From NCBI GenBank assembly GCA_018389105.1, contig JACATO010000925.1, positions 434,001 through 498,000 on the forward strand: 64,000 nt of DNA, written 5' to 3'. A program made the translations under genes and the position numbers. Shown piece by piece: positions 61,657 through 64,000 of the stretch (position 1 is its first letter; every line of letters starts with the position of its first letter). Source of the DNA: Nautilus pompilius. Lineage: Eukaryota; Mollusca; Cephalopoda; Nautilida; Nautilidae. Under the pieces are notes generated by a model, which searched no databases, was not told where the DNA came from, and saw only the letters and a program-made list of their open reading frames with translations.

Positions 61657-62964
61657 CAAGGTGTAGTCAAAAGTATCCGACTTTTGGCCAAAAAAACAAG
61701 TAATATTAAAAAACTCACAATTTTGATTTAGTCTCCTTCAAAGTATTCGCCTTGGGAGTCTACACACTTCTGACAGCATTCCTGCCACTGCTGGAAACAT
61801 TTCTGGAAGTCACTTTTTGGGATGCTGTAGAGTTGTGCCGTCGAATTTTACTTAATGTCCTCTGTTGACTCAAATCGTCTCCCTTTGAGTGTTTTGAGCT
61901 TTGGGAATAGCCAAAAGGCACACGGAGCCAAGTCTGGGGAGTAGGAAGCCTGATGAACAAGTGGTGTGTTATGCATGGCGAGGAATGCTTGGACGGCGTG
62001 GGCGGAATGAGCGGGTGCGTTGTCGTGGTGAAGTCGCCAGTTCTTTGCTGCCTACAGGTCGGGTCGTTTTCGCCGCACAGCTTCACGAAGGCGATGAAGA
62101 ACCCCCAGGTAGTATTCTTTGTTAATTGTCTGACCTTGTGGTGCATATTCATGGTGCACAATACCTCTGTAGTAAAAAAAACAGACCATCATCAGTTTAA
62201 CATTGCTGCGCACCTGTCTTGCTTTCTTTGGTCTTGGCGAGGATGGATGCTTCCATTGGGATGATTGCAATTTTGTTTCAGGGTCATAGCCGTACACCCA
62301 TGTCTCATCACCAGTGATGATAGTGTTCATGAAGTTTTGATCTTGGCTAGCACACTCCAGCATGTCCTGGGAGATTTCCTTTGTTTTCTTCCTGCTGGTC
62401 AGACAGCAACTTTGGTACGAATTTGGCCAACACCCTCCTCATGCACAAATCTTCTGTTATAATTGACTGAACTGACCCATGGCTGATTCCAACTTCCGCA
62501 ACAATCTCCTCAATTAGAATTCCTCGAACCTTTGCAATCATTTTGTTGTTTCTGCTAGTTGATGGTCTGCCACAACGTGGCTCACTGTTCACTGAGGTGC
62601 AGCCATTTTTGAACCGGTTGTACCACTCCTTTATTTGTGTTTTTCCCATAGCATCATCTCCAAAGGCCTTCTGAATCTTCTCGATAGTCTGGGCTTGCGT
62701 ATCACCAAGTTTTTGGCAGAATTTGATACAGTATCTTTGCTCAATGCGCTTGGTCATCTTGACTCAAAAAGAAAAATCACACAGCACACTCTTCACGTCT
62801 GTACTCAACACGTCACTGCGGGCGACTGGTGCAACCTACAGACACGAAAATTTTTGCGCATGCTCAGGAAGGACGCGGCCACCTAATACCCATGTGGATT
62901 TTGCTCACGCATTATTATTTTGTTCAAACAAATTCAAGGTCGGATACTTTTTGACTACACCTCG
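61657..62964 (-). mobile_element. mariner transposon, D34D type, full length
   Basis: A 1308-bp element flanked by TA (61655-61656, 62965-62966). Inverted ends of about 26 bp: CAAGGTGTAGTCAAAAGTAT on the left and CGAGGTGTAGTCAAAAAGTA on the complement of the right. It has the standard mariner length and a single transposase gene on the minus strand filling most of it. It is the full-length relative of the deleted copy 6 kb to the left. Confidence 0.93.
61728..62757 (-). pseudogene. mariner transposase, full-length but frameshifted and lacking the third Asp
   Basis: The gene starts at ATG 62757 (MTKRIEQRYCIKFCQKLGDT) and ends at TAA 61730-61728 (CVDSQGEYFEGD), about 343 residues, the normal size. 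In order: N-terminal HTH (FGDDAMGKTQIKEWYNRFKN), SGRPST-like linker (CGRPSTSRNN), second HTH (EVGISHGSVQSI), LAKFVPKLLS, then in another frame ITGDETWVYGYDPETK with the first Asp, SNVKLMMVCFF, and in a third frame RLHHDNAPAHSAHAVQAFLA with the second Asp. The third position reads SPDLAPCAFWLF: the usual APxDF Asp is Ala (GCC). At least two frameshifts (near 62.36 and 62.05 kb) and one in-frame stop near 61.85 kb. Inactive on both counts. Confidence 0.9.
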
Positions 62965-62966
62965 TA

Positions 62967-63440
62967 GTTACACATGGCTTGGCCTGGCCTCTTGTCCTGC
63001 TGAGTGTGCCAGTGGCTATGGTCAATTTGTCTCTCTGTTACAACTAAGTTTCATTGTGTTTTGTTTTATTCATATTACAGTAAATTCAAACAAAAAAAAT
63101 TCTCCTTTTATCTCTCAACCTGCGTTATATTTGATTTTCTTTTCATTTCTATTTAAAATAAAAAAAAAAAAAATAAGAGATGTCCTTGAGGAACAGGTTT
63201 TTGCCAACTTGGTAATTAGATTCTAATTTTTTTTTAATCTGCAGCTATCAAATATATTTCATATAATCTTGCTTGTGTTAGAGGATTTATCATTGGTATT
63301 CCTGTCGTGAGGCACGTTTTGGATCGATTTTAATTGATTTTGAACTTTAACTAGTGGAGAGCAAGCAGTGAGCGATGATGTGTACATATGTTTTCAATGT
63401 TAAAATATCTCTGCGCACATGTGTCATCTGTGTGTGAATA
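62967..63440. other. Non-coding stretch
   Basis: AT-rich with an A-run at 63159-63173. Nothing recognisable. Confidence 0.5.
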
Positions 63441-63452
63441 TAAATAAAGGAA

Positions 63453-63510
63453 TTGTCACGCGGACTTTTCTCCCGACCCAAGGAATGTCACGGGATTCTC
63501 CCGACCCAAG
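63453..63510. repeat. Two-copy CpG-rich tandem repeat, period 28
   Basis: TCTCCCGACCCAAG occurs at 63469-63482 and 63497-63510, each preceded by a GAAT(T)GTCACG block, making two head-to-tail units of about 28-33 bp. The GC-rich motif stands out from the flanks. Confidence 0.75.
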
Positions 63511-63639
63511 AATGAAGTATTTGACTTTGATTGTTGTTATTGAATTTTATTTATTTGCTATTCCAGTTAGATCTGTCCATGGAACACAATGCCAGTGTTT
63601 ATTGTCAATTTTTGTTCTCTCATTGCTTTTAGTCATCTA

Positions 63640-63960
63640 TCATCATCATTGCCATCTCTGCACTCCTAAGCTTAGTACAGCAGATGTTAGGTTTCAATGT
63701 CATCAACTTATCATCATAAGGTCAGTAAGCTGTGTTATCAGTATTTTTTCCTCTCTCTAGTCATCTTCAGCTTACTACCATTGCCATCCTTGTTTTTTCT
63801 CCTGGCATCATCTTGAGCTCAATAGCTAAGTTCATTGTTTGACTCTTGTCGCCTTCTGGTCTGTAGAGTTTTGAGCTTAGCACCATTGTTATCATTGTTT
63901 TGATTCTTCTGTCACCTCTGGTGTTCAACTTAGTACACACCAGATGTTGTTGTCAATATG
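63640..63960. repeat. Degenerate tandem repeat, cut by the window edge
   Basis: Related strings recur: AGCTTAGTAC, AGCTTACTACCATTGCCATC, AGCTCAATAGCTAAG, AGCTTAGCACCATTGTTATC, AACTTAGTACACACCAGATG, and CAGATGTTAGG versus CAGATGTTGTTGTCAATATG. Spacing is about 45-60 bp and copies are diverged, so this looks like an old tandem array that may go on beyond the window. Confidence 0.4.
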
Positions 63961-64000
63961 GCATCATCTTGACTGTAGGGTAAACAATTTTCTGTTTTTT

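Overview
The window is AT-rich, gene-poor animal DNA. It contains one host coding exon that I can defend, and it is otherwise intron or intergenic sequence carrying DNA transposons in several stages of decay, one tRNA-derived SINE and one large minisatellite. I see no rRNA gene, true tRNA gene, CRISPR array or retroviral/LTR element. The exon (minus strand, 8239-8548) encodes the N-terminus and first two membrane helices of a biogenic-amine receptor, closest by eye to the 5-HT2 serotonin receptors. The WERRLQN intracellular loop is the arthropod/protostome form (vertebrates have EKKLQ), so the host is probably an arthropod. A chelicerate such as a horseshoe crab or spider would suit the base composition and transposon mix, but that is a guess.

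Layout. 1-8230: probable intron downstream of the receptor exon. 8231-8609: receptor exon with donor, acceptor and two tiny upstream ORFs. 8.7-18.4 kb: non-coding. 18.4-20.5 kb: an old mariner-like element (DD41D spacing, rosa-like) into which a D34D mariner has jumped. 21.9-22.4 kb and about 29.6-30.0 kb: two more DD41D-type remnants. 32.7-33.1 kb: possible MITE. 36.0-37.0 kb: Tc1-like remnant. 39.26-40.19 kb: minisatellite of nineteen 47-bp units plus a diverged partial one. 43.87-44.21 kb: GC-rich tRNA-derived SINE with a 15-bp target duplication. 45.06-45.31 kb: small inverted-repeat element still holding a piece of transposase. 49.86-52.64 kb: end-to-end hAT transposon with 16-bp terminal inverted repeats and a perfect 8-bp target duplication. 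54.6-55.5 kb and 61.7-63.0 kb: two mariners of one subfamily, the first internally deleted, the second full length but inactivated. 63.4-64.0 kb: degenerate tandem repeats.

How the parts relate. The transposons do not cooperate with the receptor gene; they are independent insertions. Their decay gives a relative order: DD41D and Tc1-like remnants oldest, the 18.6-kb mariner younger than the element it interrupts, and the hAT copy with its intact target duplication among the youngest. I found no convincing new biological system. The points most worth a second look are the minisatellite, the upstream ORFs of the receptor exon, the nested mariners and the set of deletion derivatives.
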